Assembly: GCA_044450785.1 (NCBI GenBank)
Contig: JBIOJM010000447.1
Location: 1 to 6,765, forward strand
Length of the DNA stretch: 6,765 bases
Direction of reading: 5' to 3'
Source of the DNA: JBIOJM01 sp044450785
GTDB lineage: Bacteria > Planctomycetota > Planctomycetia > Isosphaerales > Isosphaeraceae
In this document: positions 5,160 to 6,765 of the stretch, piece by piece
Layout of the letters: every line of letters begins with the position of its first letter
How positions within the stretch are numbered: position 1 is the first letter of the stretch
Translations under genes and position numbers: made by a program
Notes under the pieces: model-generated
Databases searched by the model: none
Told to the model about the DNA's origin: nothing
Seen by the model: only the letters and a program-made list of their open reading frames with translations

Positions 5160-5177
5160 TGCGGAATCGCGTATGAT
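5148..5177 (+). promoter_or_regulatory. probable promoter of the plus-strand Uma2 gene
   Basis: TTGCCG (5148-5153, four of six -35 bases) is followed after 18 bases by TATGAT (5172-5177, five of six -10 bases). Transcription from about 5184 would leave a leader of about 44 bases before the ATG at 5228. The -35 lies inside the last codons of the 91-aa ORF. Confidence 0.43.
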
Positions 5178-5227
5178 CGTCCTTGAGCTTCCTTTCCAAG
5201 AGCAAGCGACTTCCGGAGGCCGATCCC

Positions 5228-5977
5228 ATGGCCGTCTCAACCTCGCGTGTAATGCCCGTCGAGCCGACCGAGCCCGCAAGCAACGGTGCCGTTCCGCCGC
5301 TGGAGAACGGCGACCGCCTGACTCGCGCCGAGTTCGAGCGGCGATATGAGGCGATGCCCGAGCTCAAGAAGGCCGAACTGGTTGAAGGAGAAGTTTACAT
5401 GCCCTCACCGGCCCGACACGGACGGCACAGCCACCCGCATACCCGGCTGGTCACCTGGTTGGGGGATTATGAAACGGACACCCCCGGAGTCGAGGCGGGT
5501 GATAACGGCAGCATCCGCGTGGACCTGGATAACGAACCCCAACCCGACGCTTACCTGATCATCCGGCCCGAGCGCGGAGGACAGGCCCGCATCAGTGAGG
5601 ATGATTACATCGAAGGGGCACCCGAGCTGGTCGCGGAAGTCGCCTCCAGCAGCGTCAGCTACGACCTGGGGAAGAAGCTCGATGCCTACCGCCGAAACGG
5701 TGTCCGCGAATACATCGTGTGGCGCGTGCTTGACCGCCAAGTCGACTGGTTCGTAAACCGCGAAGGGCGATTCGAGCCGATGCGGCCGGCGGCCGACGGC
5801 ATCCTGCGCAGCACGGTCTTTCCCGGGCTTTGGCTCGATCCGGCCGCTTTGGTGCACGGCGAGAAGGCAACCGTCAAGGCAATCCTCCAGCAAGGCTTGA
5901 ACTCCCCCGAGCACGCCGACTTCGTGGCCCGACTGGAGCGGGCCAGCATCGCCCTCAGAAAAGGTCGTCGATCTTGA
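5228..5977 (+). CDS. Uma2 family endonuclease (PD-(D/E)XK fold, DUF820), 249 aa
   Basis: The ATG at 5228 is chosen because GGAGG lies 8 bases upstream; an earlier ATG at 5183 lacks this support. After a Pro/Glu-rich N-terminus (1-28), the Uma2 fold begins: LTRAEFERRYEAMPELKKAE (31-50), LVEGEVYMPSPARHGRH (51-67), QPDAYLIIRPE (105-115), PELVAEVASSSVSYDLGKKL (132-151) and AYRRNGVREYIVWRVLDRQV (153-172), then PGLWLDP near 199-205. The likely metal-binding and catalytic residues are D107 and E137, with K149 or K150 nearby. Uma2 proteins are predicted nucleases, found in large paralogous families in cyanobacteria and planctomycetes; their biological role is not settled. The C-terminal 40 residues form an extra helical tail after the usual end. 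It is convergent with the next Uma2 gene, overlapping it by 23 bases at the 3' ends. Cytoplasmic, no membrane span. Confidence 0.92.
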   Translation: MAVSTSRVMPVEPTEPASNGAVPPLENGDRLTRAEFERRYEAMPELKKAELVEGEVYMPSPARHGRHSHPHTRLVTWLGDYETDTPGVEAGDNGSIRVDLDNEPQPDAYLIIRPERGGQARISEDDYIEGAPELVAEVASSSVSYDLGKKLDAYRRNGVREYIVWRVLDRQVDWFVNREGRFEPMRPAADGILRSTVFPGLWLDPAALVHGEKATVKAILQQGLNSPEHADFVARLERASIALRKGRRS

Positions 5978-6578
5978 CAACACCGATCTCGACGCCGTCG
6001 ATGACGACCGCGACTGGACCGCCTGGGCCGAAAACCTGTTGATTTCGATATTCTCCAGACTCGGGATCCGAATAGACCTCGAGCTGGCGATCGACCAGGT
6101 TGATGATCCAGTAAACTGGGATGCCCGCCCGGGCATAGGCCGATTTCTTCGGGCCGCGGTCCCACTGCAAGGACGTGTCCGAGACTTCCACGAGGAACAC
6201 GATGTCCCCGGGACCCGGATGTCGGGAGCGGTAATCGAGGCGCGTTCCTCTGACGACTGACAGGTCCGGCTCCGGCTCGTCAAAATCCGGGATGCGAACA
6301 GGTTTCTCCTCGCGGAGCCACCAGCCAGGCGGTAGAAGAGAGGCCATCGCTTCGCGCGTCGCATCGACGGCGACAACATGGGGCGGTTTCGTGGTCGTCT
6401 TCCTCACCAGCCAGCCATTGATCAGCTCGACCTTTCGATCCTTGAGGACCCCTATGTCCGCCAACTGTTCGTATTCGGCCACGGTCATGCGGTACAGGTC
6501 GTCGAACGCTTGGACTGGGGTTGTCGCAAGATCCCCCAAACATGCGCCAGGCGTCGCGGGTAACGGCATCGCGGACAT
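5955..6578 (-). CDS. Uma2 family endonuclease (PD-(D/E)XK fold, DUF820), 207 aa
   Basis: A second, clearly different Uma2 protein on the opposite strand. Conserved parts are YRMTVAEYEQLADIGVLKDR (29-48), KVELINGWLVRK (49-60), HVVAVDATREAMASLLPPGW (67-86), EPEPDLSVVRG (101-111), IVFLVEVSDTSLQWDRGPKK (126-145) and SAYARAGIPVYWIINLVDRQ (146-165), ending QLEVYSDPESGEY. The presumed active-site residues are D105 and E131, with K144/K145. The ATG at 6578-6576 is the earliest start in the frame, with only a weak GAG upstream; MPLPATPG (6569) is an alternative. The length is normal for the family. It shares little sequence with its convergent neighbour, so the pair is not a recent duplication. Nuclease activity is predicted from the fold only. 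Confidence 0.92.
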   Translation of the reverse strand: MSAMPLPATPGACLGDLATTPVQAFDDLYRMTVAEYEQLADIGVLKDRKVELINGWLVRKTTTKPPHVVAVDATREAMASLLPPGWWLREEKPVRIPDFDEPEPDLSVVRGTRLDYRSRHPGPGDIVFLVEVSDTSLQWDRGPKKSAYARAGIPVYWIINLVDRQLEVYSDPESGEYRNQQVFGPGGPVAVVIDGVEIGVVKIDDLF

Positions 6579-6656
6579 GCGGAATTCTCACTGAGCGACG
6601 ACGAAGGAGTCGTGGCAGACAAATCGTGATGATCCTGGGGCCGCGCGGAAGAGCGT

Positions 6657-6662
6657 TTGACA
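6657..6662 (+). promoter_or_regulatory. consensus -35 hexamer in the right-hand leader region
   Basis: TTGACA matches the -35 consensus perfectly, but 16-18 bases downstream only TTGGAA/TGGAAA-like sequence is found, so the -10 is poor. If used, it would drive the gene expected beyond the right edge. Confidence 0.25.
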
Positions 6663-6681
6663 CGGCGGCGAACGAGTCTTG

Positions 6682-6740
6682 GAAAACCCCGTTTTCATGC
6701 TACTCGAAAAGCCCCGCGTCGGTACAGGCTTCAACGGGGC
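6682..6740 (+). repeat. two short inverted repeats in the leader of the next gene
   Basis: GAAAAC (6682-6687) and GTTTTC (6691-6696) form a perfect 6-base stem with a 3-base loop. GCCCCG (6711-6716) and CGGGGC (6735-6740) form a second 6-base stem with an 18-base loop. Neither is followed by a T-run, so they are not intrinsic terminators on the plus strand. They might structure the leader RNA upstream of the ribosome binding site at 6757. Confidence 0.3.
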
Positions 6741-6756
6741 CACTGCAATTCAGACG

Positions 6757-6764
6757 TAAGGAGG
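6757..6764 (+). promoter_or_regulatory. full-length Shine-Dalgarno of a gene starting past the right edge
   Basis: TAAGGAGG, fully complementary to the 16S 3' end core, sits one base before the window end. A plus-strand start codon is therefore expected within about 10 bases outside. The TAA is also the stop of a short open frame beginning at TTG 6679 or ATG 6697 (20 codons from the ATG), which could be a coupled leader peptide or chance. Otherwise positions 6579-6765 hold no gene that can be supported. Confidence 0.6.
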
Positions 6765-6765
6765 C

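Noticed and set aside
4830..5279. 149-codon minus-strand frame
   Set aside because: Arg/Ser-rich shadow of the 91-aa ORF and of repeat B; no ribosome binding site or motif.
5405..6379. 324-codon minus-strand frame, the longest in the window
   Set aside because: It crosses both Uma2 genes, is antisense to one and out of frame in the other, and is Ser/Arg-rich. The Uma2 frames have clear family motifs.
6629..6765. plus-strand frame open to the right edge from an ATG
   Set aside because: The nearest AAGGAG is about 19 bases away, the residues look non-coding, and the perfect Shine-Dalgarno at 6757 would then lie inside the gene.
1..6765. CRISPR array, tRNA or rRNA genes, transposase
   Set aside because: No regularly spaced direct repeats, no cloverleaf-like or rRNA-like sequence, and no transposase motif were seen on either strand.

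Overview
The window looks like chromosomal accessory DNA from a high-GC bacterium, most likely a planctomycete (Gemmata/Isosphaera-like). This is inferred from the gene content: two Uma2-family nuclease genes side by side, a HEAT-repeat protein, a DUF4832-type glycosidase start, and a clan AA aspartic protease with its small companion gene. No rRNA, tRNA, CRISPR array, transposase or integrase gene was recognised.

Layout. (1) Positions 1-1832, minus strand: a co-directional cluster. It begins with a conserved 252-aa protein of unknown function (1074-1832), followed by a 185-aa unknown protein (364-921), a possible 71-aa single-span membrane protein (155-370), and the first 62 codons of a glycoside-hydrolase-like protein that runs off the left edge (1-186). 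(2) Positions 1991-3619, plus strand: one HEAT-repeat gene of about 540 codons, interrupted by a single in-frame TAG at 2732-2734; the reading frame and repeat pattern continue past the stop. (3) Positions 3620-5160: a patchwork zone. It holds a minus-strand scrap resembling the C-terminus of an EamA/DMT transporter, then two folded attC-like repeats (about 3743-3849 and 4771-4867) that share an 11-base word. These bracket a promoter and a translationally coupled two-gene unit: an 85-aa companion protein and a DSGF-type aspartic protease. A 91-aa unknown ORF starts 16 bases after the second repeat. (4) Positions 5228-6578: two Uma2-family PD-(D/E)XK proteins, convergent and overlapping tail to tail by 23 bases. 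(5) Positions 6579-6765: an untranslated leader ending in a full-length Shine-Dalgarno sequence, so another plus-strand gene probably starts just outside the window.

How the genes work together: the companion/protease pair is clearly one unit (TGATG overlap). The minus-strand cluster may be an operon, but no pathway can be named. The most notable observation is that the protease pair may sit in an integron-like gene cassette delimited by attC-like sites; this rests on structure read by eye and needs a covariance-model test. The next most notable is the amber codon inside the HEAT-repeat gene.
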